64,000 bases of DNA. Source: Microbacterium sp. LWO12-1.2. GTDB lineage: Bacteria > Actinomycetota > Actinomycetes > Actinomycetales > Microbacteriaceae. Positions 42,979-51,683 of this stretch are shown in pieces. The stretch's first letter is position 1. Each line of letters opens with the position of its first letter. The stretch lies in the NCBI RefSeq assembly GCF_040675875.1, contig NZ_JBEGII010000001.1:3162001-3226000 (forward strand). The letters run 5' to 3'. The notes beneath the pieces were generated by a model. That model saw nothing but the letters and a program-made list of their open reading frames with translations. It did not search any database and had not been told where the DNA came from. The position numbers and the translations under genes were made by a program.

Positions 42979-43779
42979 TCAAGACCTCGGTTCGGTCATC
43001 CCCAGAATCCGTTCTGCGCGTCCTCGCATGGCGGGGTCGACCATCTCGCCCGAGGCGAGGGTCATGACTCCTCCACCCTGCAGCGCCGAGAGCACGTCCC
43101 GCGCCCAGGCGACCTCGGCCTCGGTGGGGGCGAAGACAGCGGCGATCACCGCGAGCTGCAGCGGATGCGCAGCCATCCGGCCGAACAGGCCGAGGTCCGC
43201 GGCACGACGAGTGTCCGCCGCCAGCCCTTCGAGGTCACGGATCGCGGGATAAACCGACGCCATAGGAGCAGGCAATCCCGCCGCGCGCGCCGCGAACAGC
43301 ATCGACAGGCGCGCGTGCGTGATCACCGGCTCGCCTCCCCCGACCTCGCTGCGCAGGTCGCTCTCCCCGAGCGCGAGGGCGACCACGGCCGGATGCTCAG
43401 CGATCGCGACAGCGTTCACCACCCCACGAGCGGATTCGAGCAGTGCGATGAGCGGCCGGCCCGGTGCGAGCGCGAGCGCATGGTCGAGATCGGCGACGCC
43501 CTCGACCTTCGGCAGCCGGATGCCGATCTCGGGCGCCAGTGCCGACACAGCCTGCAGATCCCGATCGTCGCCCGCGTTCACGCGCACCTGCACCGCGGCA
43601 CTCCCCCGCCGTCCGTTGCGGAGCCACTCGACCACGGCGTCGCGCGCCTCGGCCTTGTGCTCCGGCGCGACGGCATCCTCGAGGTCGAACACCACCAGAT
43701 CGGCGCCGCTCTCCTCCGCCGAGAGGAAGCGGTCAGGACGATCCCCCGGCACGTAGAGACCGCTGCGGTAGCCGTCCAT
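42979..43779 (-). CDS. HpcH/HpaI-CitE-like lyase/aldolase
   Basis: 266 residues from ATG 43779 (TGATG junction with the CoA-transferase stop; a GTG directly before could be used). LYVPGDRPDRFLSAEESGAD, VVFDLEDAVAPEHKAEAR (metal/acid residues), VQVRVNAGDDRD and ALLESARGVVN are typical of the CitE-like CoA-ester lyase group. These enzymes cleave or form citramalyl-, malyl- or related CoA esters. Coupled to a CoA-transferase, it would process an acid after CoA activation. Last gene of the dipeptide-type transporter operon. Confidence 0.9.
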   Translation of the reverse strand: MDGYRSGLYVPGDRPDRFLSAEESGADLVVFDLEDAVAPEHKAEARDAVVEWLRNGRRGSAAVQVRVNAGDDRDLQAVSALAPEIGIRLPKVEGVADLDHALALAPGRPLIALLESARGVVNAVAIAEHPAVVALALGESDLRSEVGGGEPVITHARLSMLFAARAAGLPAPMASVYPAIRDLEGLAADTRRAADLGLFGRMAAHPLQLAVIAAVFAPTEAEVAWARDVLSALQGGGVMTLASGEMVDPAMRGRAERILGMTEPRS

Positions 43780-44996
43780 CACACCGCTCCCCGCGTCTTG
43801 AGACGCGCGATCTCCGCATCGGAGAGACCGGCATCGCGCAGCACCTCGTCAGTGTCGGCGCCGTGCCTCCGCCCCGTCCACCGGATCGACCCGGGCGTCC
43901 GCGACAGGCGGAACAGCACGTTCTGCATCGCGACATCTCCGAGGTCGTCGTCTTCGACGCGCACGATCGTGCCCAGGGCCTGATACTGCGGGTCCTCGAC
44001 GACGCCGCGCACGTCGTAGACCGGGGCGATGGCCGCTGATGCCGCCTCGAACACCGCGACGACCTCGTCGGCATCATGAGCCCCGATCCAGGACTGCACC
44101 GCCTCATCGAGCTCGTCGGCGTGCAGCGCCCGCTCGTGTCCTGATCGGAACCAGGGCTCATCGATCAGCTCGGCACGGCCGACCACGGTCATCACACGCT
44201 CGGCGATCGACTGAGAGCTCGTCGACACCGCCAGCCACACGCCGTCGCGTGAACGGTAGACGTTGCGCGGGGCGTTGTTGACCGAGCGGTTGCCGGTGCG
44301 GGGCTGCACCGCGCCGAGCTGATCCCACGCGGTGATCTGGCCACCCAGCAGCATCAGGATCGGTTCGATGATCGCCATGTCGACGACCTGCCCGCGGCCG
44401 TCACGCTCCGCGCTGCGCAGCGCAGCCATCACGGCATAGGCGGTGGCGAGAGCGGCGATCCCGTCGGCGAGACCGAACGGGGGAAGCGTGGGCGGGCCAT
44501 CCGGGTCGCCCGTGAGGGCGGCGAAGCCGCTCATCGCCTCCGCGAGACTGCCGAAGCCGGGCCGCGCGGAGTACGGACCGAACTGCCCGAACGCGGTCAC
44601 CCTGGCCAGCACGAGCCGAGGGTTCGCCTCGTGCAGACGCTCGGGCGAGAGCCCCCAGCGCTCGAGTGTGCCGGGGCGGAAGTTCTCGACCATGACGTCG
44701 GCATCGGCCACCAGTCGCAGCAGCACCTCGGCGCCGGCGGAATCGCTGAGGTCGATCGTCACGGTGCGCTTGTTGCGCCCCAGCGTCTTCCACCAGAGGT
44801 TGACGCCACCCTTCTGCGGCCCGTGTCCGCGCGAGGCATCGGGCCGGGTCGGATGTTCGACCTTGATGACATCCGCACCGAAATCCCCGAGGAAGGTCGC
44901 CGCCAGAGGCCCGGCGAACAGCGTGGAGACATCGAGCACGCGCACCCCCTCGAGGGGCGCCGTTGGAACAGTTCTCAGATCTTCCCGGTCCGACAC
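43779..44996 (-). CDS. CaiB/BaiF family (class III) CoA-transferase
   Basis: 405 residues, GTG start. N-terminal GVRVLDVSTLFAGPLAATFLGDFGADVIKVEHP is diagnostic; RNKRTVTIDLSDSAGAEVLLRLVADADVMVENFRPGTLERWGL, PGFGSLAEAMSGFAALTGDPDGPP and GRGQVVDMAIIEP follow in family order. Moves CoA from one acyl-CoA to a free acid, giving the substrate for the neighbouring CitE-like lyase. It lies downstream of an ABC importer for peptides or similar solutes, suggesting that the imported compound is or yields a carboxylic acid. Confidence 0.93.
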   Translation of the reverse strand: MSDREDLRTVPTAPLEGVRVLDVSTLFAGPLAATFLGDFGADVIKVEHPTRPDASRGHGPQKGGVNLWWKTLGRNKRTVTIDLSDSAGAEVLLRLVADADVMVENFRPGTLERWGLSPERLHEANPRLVLARVTAFGQFGPYSARPGFGSLAEAMSGFAALTGDPDGPPTLPPFGLADGIAALATAYAVMAALRSAERDGRGQVVDMAIIEPILMLLGGQITAWDQLGAVQPRTGNRSVNNAPRNVYRSRDGVWLAVSTSSQSIAERVMTVVGRAELIDEPWFRSGHERALHADELDEAVQSWIGAHDADEVVAVFEAASAAIAPVYDVRGVVEDPQYQALGTIVRVEDDDLGDVAMQNVLFRLSRTPGSIRWTGRRHGADTDEVLRDAGLSDAEIARLKTRGAV

Positions 44997-45009
44997 CGAG
45001 ACATGATAG

Positions 45010-45231
45010 TCACAGCTCTGCCGTCACGACCAGATGCGCCGGTTGGGCGCGCAGAGGTCGCAGATCATCGCCTTCGACAATCAGGGACGCGGGTCCGTCG
45101 ACAGGCACAGCGCCCAGCGCAGCCCGGTGGTACGTGGTGCCCCCTCGCCCGACGGGACCGTCGGACGAGGGGAGCCAGAGGGCCGACGACCCCGACGAGG
45201 GCCGGCGGACGAGGCGCGCGAGCGACCTCAG
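45010..45231 (-). CDS. Possible small protein with CTG start
   Basis: A 73-residue open frame fits exactly between the ABC ATPase stop (overlap CTGA) and the CoA-transferase (13-base gap). Codon third positions are mostly G or C, as in neighbouring genes, and the product ends in a plausible folded segment (DGPASLIVEGDDLRPLRAQ, then PAHLVVTAEL). There is no ATG or GTG near its beginning, so it would need CTG at 45231 or be an unused remnant. No family recognised. Confidence 0.3.
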   Translation of the reverse strand: MRSLARLVRRPSSGSSALWLPSSDGPVGRGGTTYHRAALGAVPVDGPASLIVEGDDLRPLRAQPAHLVVTAEL

Positions 45232-46067
45232 TTCAGGACCGGGGGGATCTCCGACCAGATGATGCGCTCCTCGGTCGTCGGCGCGACCGGGATGTGCCCG
45301 GCGCCGTCCGGCTCCGGGATCGCGGCGAGCAGTGCACGCGTGTACGGATGCTGCGGATCGGCCCACACCCGGTCGGTCGGGCCCGACTCCAGCACGCGTC
45401 CGCCGAACATCACGAAGGTGCGGTCGGCGATGCGCCGCACCACGGCGAGGTCGTGCGAGATGAACAGCATCCCGGCTCCGGCCTCCGCGACCAGGTCGCG
45501 CATGAGTCCGGCCACGCTCGTCTGCGTCGAAGCGTCGAGTGCCGAGATCGGCTCATCCGCGACGAGGAGTGAGGGCCGGGCAGCCAGCGCACGGGCGATC
45601 GCGATGCGCTGCTTCTGACCGCCCGAGAACTGGTGCGGGAACCGCGTGCTCACGTTCGTCGGCAGCCCGACGCGTTCGAGCCACTCCTCGACCGTCGAGC
45701 CTGCCGCGCCTCGCGCCTTGGCGGTGGCGATGCCGTCGGCGATCTGCTCGCCGATCCGACGCCGCGGGTTCAGCGAGGTCGACGGATCCTGGAACACCAT
45801 CTGGATGCCGGTGAGCGCGATCGAACGGCGGCGGATGCCGAGCGGCGACACGGGAGCGTCCCGGAAGAGCACCGTCCCGCCCGCGGTCTTCTCGATGCCC
45901 ACCACGGCACGCGCCAGGCTGGACTTGCCGCTGCCGGACTCGCCGACCAGGGCGACGGTCTCGCCGGGGGCGACGCTGAGCGACACCCCGTTGACGGCGA
46001 TCACGGGCGGGTTTCCCGGGTAGCGCACCACGATGTTCTGCGCGTCGAGAACGGCGACCTCACTCAT
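45228..46067 (-). CDS. Oligopeptide-type ABC transporter ATP-binding protein (DppF-like)
   Basis: 279 residues from ATG 46067, overlapping the previous stop by 8 bases. Walker A GESGSGKSS, Q-loop MVFQDPSTSLNPRRRI, signature FSGGQKQRIAIARAL, Walker B LLVADEPISALD, H-loop FISHDLAVVRRI. The HPYTRALLAAIPEPD C-terminal motif is typical of the oligopeptide/dipeptide/nickel class. Pairs with the DppD-like ATPase encoded upstream. Confidence 0.95.
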   Translation of the reverse strand: MSEVAVLDAQNIVVRYPGNPPVIAVNGVSLSVAPGETVALVGESGSGKSSLARAVVGIEKTAGGTVLFRDAPVSPLGIRRRSIALTGIQMVFQDPSTSLNPRRRIGEQIADGIATAKARGAAGSTVEEWLERVGLPTNVSTRFPHQFSGGQKQRIAIARALAARPSLLVADEPISALDASTQTSVAGLMRDLVAEAGAGMLFISHDLAVVRRIADRTFVMFGGRVLESGPTDRVWADPQHPYTRALLAAIPEPDGAGHIPVAPTTEERIIWSEIPPVLN

Positions 46068-46908
46068 CAGCGGCCTCTCCCTCGGGTGCTTCCTCGATCT
46101 TCGAACCGGGCAGCGCGGCGAGCAGCGTGCGCGTGTACTCATGCTGCGGCGAGAGGAACAGGGTCTCGCGGTCGGCCCGCTCGACGATGCGTCCGTCCTT
46201 CATCACGGCCACCTCATCGGCGATCGCGCTCATGACGCCGAGGTCGTGCGTGACGAGCAGCACGGCCAGGCGGCGTTCGGTCGCGAGGTCGCGCAGCAGC
46301 CGCAGGATGCCGGCCTGCACCGTCACGTCGAGCGCAGTGGTCGGCTCATCCGCCAACAGCACGTCGGGGTCGCACGCGAGGGCGCAGGCGATCGCGATGC
46401 GCTGACGCTGCCCGCCGGAGAACTGATGCGGGTACCGCTTCAGCGCCTCTTCGGGGTTCGGCACCTGCACGGTCTGAAGCAGCTCGACCGCCCTGGCGCG
46501 CGCCGCCGCCCCCTTGAGGCCGAGGTGCACGCGCATGTGGTCGGTGAGCTGACGGCCGACCGGCAGCTGCGGGTGCAGCGAGGCCGACGGGTCCTGGAAG
46601 ATCATCGCGATTCGCTTCCCGCGGATGCGGTTGAGCGCGCGGCGTCCGAGTCCGACGAGCTCATCGTCGCCGAGGCGGATCGACCCTCCGGTGCGCGCCT
46701 GACGCGGCAGCAGTCCGAGCACCGCCAGCGAGGTCAGCGTCTTGCCCGAGCCGGACTCGCCGGCGAGGCCATGGATGCGTCCGGGGACGAGGTCGATCGA
46801 CACGCCCTTGACGAGCGGACGACCGATGTCGATCGTGAGCTCACGGATGCTGAGCGTCGGAGCGATCTCGGCCGGGGTGGCCTGTGCGGAGGCGGTCTGG
46901 GCGCTCAT
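46060..46908 (-). CDS. Oligopeptide-type ABC transporter ATP-binding protein (DppD-like)
   Basis: 282 residues. Walker A GESGSGKTL, MIFQDPSASLHPQLPVG, signature FSGGQRQRIAIACAL, Walker B VLLADEPTTALD, H-loop LVTHDLGVMSAI; ends with HEYTRTLLAALPGSKIEEA. Forms the ATPase heterodimer with the DppF-like protein. Start overlaps the upstream permease stop (4 bases). Confidence 0.95.
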   Translation of the reverse strand: MSAQTASAQATPAEIAPTLSIRELTIDIGRPLVKGVSIDLVPGRIHGLAGESGSGKTLTSLAVLGLLPRQARTGGSIRLGDDELVGLGRRALNRIRGKRIAMIFQDPSASLHPQLPVGRQLTDHMRVHLGLKGAAARARAVELLQTVQVPNPEEALKRYPHQFSGGQRQRIAIACALACDPDVLLADEPTTALDVTVQAGILRLLRDLATERRLAVLLVTHDLGVMSAIADEVAVMKDGRIVERADRETLFLSPQHEYTRTLLAALPGSKIEEAPEGEAADE

Positions 46909-47816
46909 GCGGCGACTCCCGTCGCGGAGGCCTTGTGCTCGGCCTGCTTCTCGTGGGCGATCTCGGCCGTGGGATCGAGCACATCACGCATCGCGTCGCC
47001 CAGGAAGTTGAACGCGAGCACCACGGTCAGGATCGCGAGTCCGGGGAAGACTCCGAGCCACCAGGCGTCGAAGTTCTGCATCGCACCGGAGATCATCGAT
47101 CCCCACTCGGCCGTCGGCGGCTGGGCACCGAGTCCGAGGAACGAGAGTCCGGAGAGCAGGAGGATCGCCGCGCCGATGTCGAGCGTCGCCAGCACCAGCA
47201 CGGGGCCGGCGATGTTCGGGAGGATGTCGACGAACAGCGTCCGCACCGGGGAGTGGCCGAGCAGCCGTCCGGCGATCACGTAGTTCTGTCCGCGCAGACC
47301 GAGCACGATGCTGCGGGTGACACGGGAGTACTGCGGCCACGACACCACGATCGCGGCGATCACGGCGTTGAACAGCGACGGGCCGAGGGAGGCCGCCACC
47401 ACCATCGCGAGGATGACGGTCGGGAACGCCATGAACAGGTCGGTGATGCGCATCAGCGTCTCGTCGAGCCAGCCGCCGAAGTAGCCGGCGAGCGCGCCGA
47501 TGACGGTGCCGATGATCATGGCCGCGATCACCAGGGTGAGCGCGAGCGGCAGGCTCACGGTGGCGCCGGTCATCAGACGCGAGAAGATGTCGCGACCGTT
47601 GCCATCGGTACCCAGGAGCGTATCGATGCCCGGCGGCTGCAGGCGAGGGAGCACCTGGGCGTTGGGGCCGAAGGGCACCCACCACTGCGCCGTGAAGGCG
47701 ACGATGACCCAGGCTCCGGCGATCACGGTGCCGATGATGCCGAGCGGGGTGCGCCAGGCTCGGGGCCACCGGAAGCGGAAGCGTCCGGCCGGGGTCGCGG
47801 CGGCGATGCGGCTCAT
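46905..47816 (-). CDS. Oligopeptide-type ABC transporter permease (DppC-like)
   Basis: 303 residues with about six helices. N-terminal GIIGTVIAGAWVIVAFTAQWWVPFGP, then LLGTDGNGRDIFSRLMTGATVSL, which is the DppC signature, and the permease motif VTRSIVLGLRGQNYVIAGRLLG. C-terminal FLGDAMRDVLDPTAEI is typical. Forms a heterodimeric channel with the DppB-like protein; 4-base overlaps at both ends. Confidence 0.95.
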   Translation of the reverse strand: MSRIAAATPAGRFRFRWPRAWRTPLGIIGTVIAGAWVIVAFTAQWWVPFGPNAQVLPRLQPPGIDTLLGTDGNGRDIFSRLMTGATVSLPLALTLVIAAMIIGTVIGALAGYFGGWLDETLMRITDLFMAFPTVILAMVVAASLGPSLFNAVIAAIVVSWPQYSRVTRSIVLGLRGQNYVIAGRLLGHSPVRTLFVDILPNIAGPVLVLATLDIGAAILLLSGLSFLGLGAQPPTAEWGSMISGAMQNFDAWWLGVFPGLAILTVVLAFNFLGDAMRDVLDPTAEIAHEKQAEHKASATGVAA

Positions 47817-48874
47817 GCGATCCTCACTCTCGGGTCGAGGACGCCGTAGAGCAGATCGACGACGAAGTTGATGAGGAGGTAGATGAACCCGACCACGAGT
47901 CCGACGCCCATGATGCCGGGCAGGTCGAGGTTCGCGGCGGAGTTGTAGGCATAGGTGCCCAGTCCCGGCCAGGCGAACACCGACTCGACGAGCACCGTGC
48001 CCGAGAGCAGCGCGCCGAAGGCCACACCGACGACGGTCAGGATCGGCAGCGAGGCGCCGCGGAGCACATAGTCGAGGATCACGCGCATCGCCGGAAGGCC
48101 CTTGGCCCGCGCGGCACGCACGTAGTCGCTGCCCAGGACCTCGAGCACGGAGGTGCGGATGAAGCGGGTGAGCAGACCGATCGTGACGAGCGACAGCACC
48201 ATGACCGGCAGGGCGAGGTGCGCGAGGGCGTCGAAGAAGCCGACCGCGTCGCCGTTCAGGAGGTAGTCGACCGTGTAGAGCCCGGTCACGCGCGGGGGCG
48301 GCGTGATCGACGGAGAGATGCGCCCGGAACCAGGCGCGATGCGCAGCTCCAGGAAGAAGACGTAGAAGCTGACGAGCGCCAGCCAGAAGGTCGGCACGCT
48401 GAGTCCCACCAGCGTCACCACGCGGATGACCTGGTCGGTGACCAGTCCGCGCCGGTAGGCGGCCAGCGTTCCGAGCACGATGCTGACCACGAGGCTGAGG
48501 ATGATCGCGCCGATGGCGATCTCGATCGTGGCCGGCACCGCGGTGGCGAGGTCGCTGGTGACCGGGCGTCCGGTCACCAGCGACGTGCCGAGGTCCCCGC
48601 GCAGCAGGTTCCCCATATAGATGAAGTACTGCACGAACAGTGGCTGGTCGAGTCCGTGCTCCCGGATGAACGCCTCACGCGTCGCCGGGTTCTGGGACGC
48701 GCCCTCACCGAGTGCGGCCGAGACCGGGTCTCCCGGCACCAGGTTGGTGAGCGCGAACGTGACGATCGTCACGCCCACCAACAGGAGCAGAGAGGTCCCT
48801 GCCCGCCGCAGCAGGTATCCGATCAGAGGCGATCGGCGCCGCTGCGCCTGCCTCTGCACGGCCACTGTCGTCAT
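47813..48874 (-). CDS. Oligopeptide-type ABC transporter permease (DppB-like)
   Basis: 353 residues. LLRRAGTSLLLLVGVTIVTFALTNLVPGDPV is the canonical DppB N-terminus; TRFIRTSVLEVLGSDYVRAARAKGLP is the EAA-type loop and the end (LYGVLDPRVRIA) fits the family. A slightly longer periplasmic loop (RIAPGSGRISPSITPPPRV) lies near residue 190. Starts 11 bases after the binding-protein stop. Confidence 0.95.
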   Translation of the reverse strand: MTTVAVQRQAQRRRSPLIGYLLRRAGTSLLLLVGVTIVTFALTNLVPGDPVSAALGEGASQNPATREAFIREHGLDQPLFVQYFIYMGNLLRGDLGTSLVTGRPVTSDLATAVPATIEIAIGAIILSLVVSIVLGTLAAYRRGLVTDQVIRVVTLVGLSVPTFWLALVSFYVFFLELRIAPGSGRISPSITPPPRVTGLYTVDYLLNGDAVGFFDALAHLALPVMVLSLVTIGLLTRFIRTSVLEVLGSDYVRAARAKGLPAMRVILDYVLRGASLPILTVVGVAFGALLSGTVLVESVFAWPGLGTYAYNSAANLDLPGIMGVGLVVGFIYLLINFVVDLLYGVLDPRVRIA

Positions 48875-48885
48875 GAGATATCCGC

Positions 48886-50472
48886 TCAGCCGGCCGGGGT
48901 GATCTCGGCGATGTCCATCTCCCAGACGGAGTTGTACACGGCGCCGGTGACGCTGTCGGCCGAGGAGATGTTGCGACCGGGAACGATCAGCGGCACGAAC
49001 GGACCCTCGGCCTGCATGGCCTCGGCGAACTCGGTGAACGCGTCGGTGCGGGTGTCTGCATCCGTGGCGCTGGCAGCACCTGCGGCGATGCCGGCGATCT
49101 CCGGGTTGGCCTCAGCCGCCCAGCCGGCGCGGAGGCCGACCTTCAGACCGGGAGCGAAGGGCAGGAAGTTCGCGGAGTCCGCGTAGTCCGGGCCCCAGAA
49201 CCAGAGGCCGAAGCCCTCGGTGCCGTTGACGTAGGCGTCGAGCTCCGTCGCGAACGGGGCCGGAGCGAGCTCGACCGTGATGCCGGCATCCTCGAGCTGT
49301 GCCTGGATGCGCTCGGCGAGCGGGGTGAACTCCACGCCACCGACCGGGTAGTCGTTCGGGAACTGCAGCTTCAGGGTCTGGCCCGTGTAGCCGGCCTCCG
49401 CGAGAGCGGCCTTGGCCTTGTCGAGGTCCTGCGTCACTCCGCTGTCGAGCGCGCCCTCGAATCCGGGCGGGATGACACCGGTCGCCTGCACGGAGCCGGC
49501 ACCTGCCAGCTCGAGGAGAGCGTCGTAGTCGAGCGAGTAGCGGATGGCCTCGGCGATCTTGACGTTCGCCAGCTCACCGGCCACGGCCTCTGACTGGTTC
49601 AGCAGCAGGAAGATGGTCTGTCCGGACGGGACAGAGTCCACCGTGATGTCGTCGCCCAGACCGGCGACCTGGTCGCCGTTCAGGTCCATCGCGACCATCG
49701 AGTCGCCGCCCTTGAGGTTGGCGAGCTGCGTGGCGCTCTCCGAGACGTTGCGCACGACGACGCGCTTGTACGCCGACTCCTCGTCGCCGTTGTACTCGTC
49801 GTTGCGGGTCAGGACGACCTGCGAGCTGAGGTCGAGAGTGTCGAGCACGAACGGGCCGGAGCCGGCCGACTCGCCGTCGAGGAACTTCTGCGCCGTGTCG
49901 GTGCCGTCGGTCGTGCCGCCGTTCTCGATCACGACGTCGGAGTTGACGATGCCGAGCGCCGGGTTCGCGAGGATCGCGGGCAGCTGCAGCAGCGGGGTCT
50001 CGGACGTGAACGTGATCGTCTTGTCGTCGATCTCGGTGATCGTGAGACCGCCGAGCAGGAAGTTCGGCTTGGCATCGGTCATGCCCTGGATGCGCTGCAG
50101 CGAGAACACGACGTCCTTCGCCTCGATCGGCGATCCGTCGGAGAAGACGCGGTCACCCTCGAGCGTGAAGGTGAACTCGGTGGCTTCGTCGTTCTGCTCC
50201 CACGAGGCGAGGCCGGGGACGGGGGTCGACACGTCGGAGCCCTCGAAGTCGACCAGCGTCTCGTAGATCGCCTTCGCGATCATGTTGCCGGTGGGGTCGT
50301 AGGTGTGGCCGGGGTCGGCCGTTTCGATCGAGAACGCCGTGTCGATGACCAGCGAATCCGTGCCGGAGGACTGTTCGCCGTTGTTGGCCGAGTTCCCTCC
50401 TGAGCATCCTGCGAGCGCGAGGAGCGCAACGGCTCCGATCGCGATGACCGACGTGCTGCGACGTGACGACAT
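48886..50472 (-). CDS. Oligopeptide-type ABC transporter solute-binding lipoprotein
   Basis: 528 residues from ATG 50472, which has GGAGG 5 bases upstream. Lipobox LAGC near residue 23. The mature protein is a family-5 (DppA/OppA) binding protein: IETADPGHTYDPTGNMIAKAIYETLVDF, DGSPIEAKDVVFSLQRI and IAEAIRYSLDYDALLELAG. It captures peptides or other solutes such as organic acids or glycosides. The downstream CoA-transferase and CitE-like lyase favour a carboxylate-containing solute. Diverges from the Lrp/AsnC gene. Confidence 0.95.
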   Translation of the reverse strand: MSSRRSTSVIAIGAVALLALAGCSGGNSANNGEQSSGTDSLVIDTAFSIETADPGHTYDPTGNMIAKAIYETLVDFEGSDVSTPVPGLASWEQNDEATEFTFTLEGDRVFSDGSPIEAKDVVFSLQRIQGMTDAKPNFLLGGLTITEIDDKTITFTSETPLLQLPAILANPALGIVNSDVVIENGGTTDGTDTAQKFLDGESAGSGPFVLDTLDLSSQVVLTRNDEYNGDEESAYKRVVVRNVSESATQLANLKGGDSMVAMDLNGDQVAGLGDDITVDSVPSGQTIFLLLNQSEAVAGELANVKIAEAIRYSLDYDALLELAGAGSVQATGVIPPGFEGALDSGVTQDLDKAKAALAEAGYTGQTLKLQFPNDYPVGGVEFTPLAERIQAQLEDAGITVELAPAPFATELDAYVNGTEGFGLWFWGPDYADSANFLPFAPGLKVGLRAGWAAEANPEIAGIAAGAASATDADTRTDAFTEFAEAMQAEGPFVPLIVPGRNISSADSVTGAVYNSVWEMDIAEITPAG

Positions 50473-50560
50473 GAGAGCCTCCAGAGGCGAGGAGTACATT
50501 CGGGTGCGGCCGCCCCAGATGTGGACGACCGGTGATCAGATTCGCATCATATGCGACGAT

Positions 50561-50640
50561 GTGTCCAGCAAGGATGCGGATCATGATCATGGTCTGTCTA
50601 GAACCTCGGATGTGAGGAGCAATATGTCCAGCAAGGATGC
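50561..50640 (+). repeat. Direct repeat of the Lrp gene start region
   Basis: TGTCCAGCAAGGATGC occurs at 50562-50577 and again at 50625-50640, exactly 63 bases apart and in the same reading frame. The upstream copy begins with an in-frame GTG and the downstream copy with the ATG start. Confidence 0.8.
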
Positions 50641-51214
50641 CGAACAGTCAAAGCATTCTGGACGGAATGCCACCCCGTTGGACGAGACCGCGTACAGAAT
50701 CCTCGAAGTGCTCCGTGATAACGGTCGCGTCTCGATCGCCGCCCTCGCGGACAAGGTGGGCATCTCGCGCGCGAATGCGTACACCCGGGTCGAATCGCTC
50801 GTGCACGACGGGGTCATCACGGGCTTCAGTGCGAGAGTCGATCAGGCCAAGGCCGGACTCTCGATCGGTGCGCTCGTGTTCGTCACGGTGCTGCCGCAGG
50901 CCTGGGCGTCGTTCCGCGACCGCGTGCTCGAGATGCCCGATGTCGAGTGGTGTGCGATCACCACGGGCGAGCACGACGCCATGCTGTTGATCCGCGCCGT
51001 CGACGTGAGCGGTGTGCACGAGTTCTCGACCGGCGTGATCGCGCAGCTGCCCGAGGTGCGCACGGTCGTGAGCGTCGTGGTCCTCGACGAGGTCATCCGG
51101 CGCCCCTACCTGCTGCCGGGCGACCTGCCAGAGCGCGACAGCGGCATCGCCCCGCTGGGCATGACCCGCTGGACACCGGCATCCCCCGGCCGCGACGCGC
51201 TCCCGCCGCGCTGA
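50624..51214 (+). CDS. Lrp/AsnC-family transcriptional regulator
   Basis: 196 residues from ATG 50624 with GAGGAG 4 bases upstream; an in-frame GTG at 50561 would add 21. Residues about 18-65 are the AsnC-type winged helix (LDETAYRILEVLRDNGRVSIAAL, VGISRANAYTRVESL). Residues about 75-155 are the RAM effector domain (GALVFVTVLPQAWASFRDRVL; VEWCAITTGEHDAMLLIRAVDV). It diverges from the solute-binding gene across about 150 bases, so it probably controls that operon in response to an amino acid or related acid. Confidence 0.92.
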   Translation: MSSKDAEQSKHSGRNATPLDETAYRILEVLRDNGRVSIAALADKVGISRANAYTRVESLVHDGVITGFSARVDQAKAGLSIGALVFVTVLPQAWASFRDRVLEMPDVEWCAITTGEHDAMLLIRAVDVSGVHEFSTGVIAQLPEVRTVVSVVVLDEVIRRPYLLPGDLPERDSGIAPLGMTRWTPASPGRDALPPR

Positions 51215-51226
51215 CCCGCACCCACC

Positions 51227-51290
51227 CCGTGAGGGGTCAGGACACGCCGCGCCGCGGCATCCGAGCGCGGCGTGTCCTGACCCCTCACGG
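51227..51290. terminator. 26-bp perfect inverted repeat, bidirectional terminator
   Basis: Arms 51227-51252 and 51265-51290 are perfect inverted copies (outer part CCGTGAGGGGTCAGGACACG) around a 12-base loop. It sits between the convergent Lrp gene and the 119-residue protein gene. The outer CCGTGAGGGG also occurs in the hairpin at 63141-63179. Confidence 0.85.
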
Positions 51291-51304
51291 TTCGGAGAAG
51301 AGGA

Positions 51305-51664
51305 TCAGGCTGCGATCTCCTCGCACACGCTGAGCTGCGGAAGTCCGTGCATCTCGTAGTGCTCGACCAGACGGATCGCTCCGTCGTCGGTGAGCTCCAG
51401 CTCGCTCTCGCCGTCTCCGGTCACGACGGTGCCGTCGGAGACGAGCACATGCACGAACGAGACCCAGATCGTGTCTCCGGTGCGGGTGCCGACGAACTTG
51501 CCGAACGTGACCGTGTCCCCCTCGTACCCGCCCCAGATCGCCCCGTCGCGTTCGAAGTACTCGAAGATGCTGGGCGCAGCGGGGTCGACCGCAGAGGTCG
51601 TGGACGACACCATGCGGAATCGGCGGCCGTCGAGGGAGGGGATCGTTGCAGTGGCAGTCACCAC
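51305..51664 (-). CDS. Small beta-rich hypothetical protein
   Basis: 119 residues, GTG start. The pattern LDGRRFRMVSSTTSAVDP, then FEYFERDGAIWGGYEGDTVTFGKFVG and IRLVEHYEMHG, matches a widespread family of about 110 residues with repeated beta-hairpins, sometimes labelled N-acetylglutamate synthase in databases. That label has no support here, because no acetyltransferase motif is visible. No signal or membrane helix. It sits 19 bases downstream of the acetyltransferase gene. Confidence 0.7.
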   Translation of the reverse strand: MVTATATIPSLDGRRFRMVSSTTSAVDPAAPSIFEYFERDGAIWGGYEGDTVTFGKFVGTRTGDTIWVSFVHVLVSDGTVVTGDGESELELTDDGAIRLVEHYEMHGLPQLSVCEEIAA

Positions 51665-51683
51665 TCGATTATGGGGGATGCTG

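Noticed and set aside
51305..51664. N-acetylglutamate synthase
   Set aside because: The small beta-rich family is sometimes so labelled, but no acetyl-CoA-binding motif is visible.
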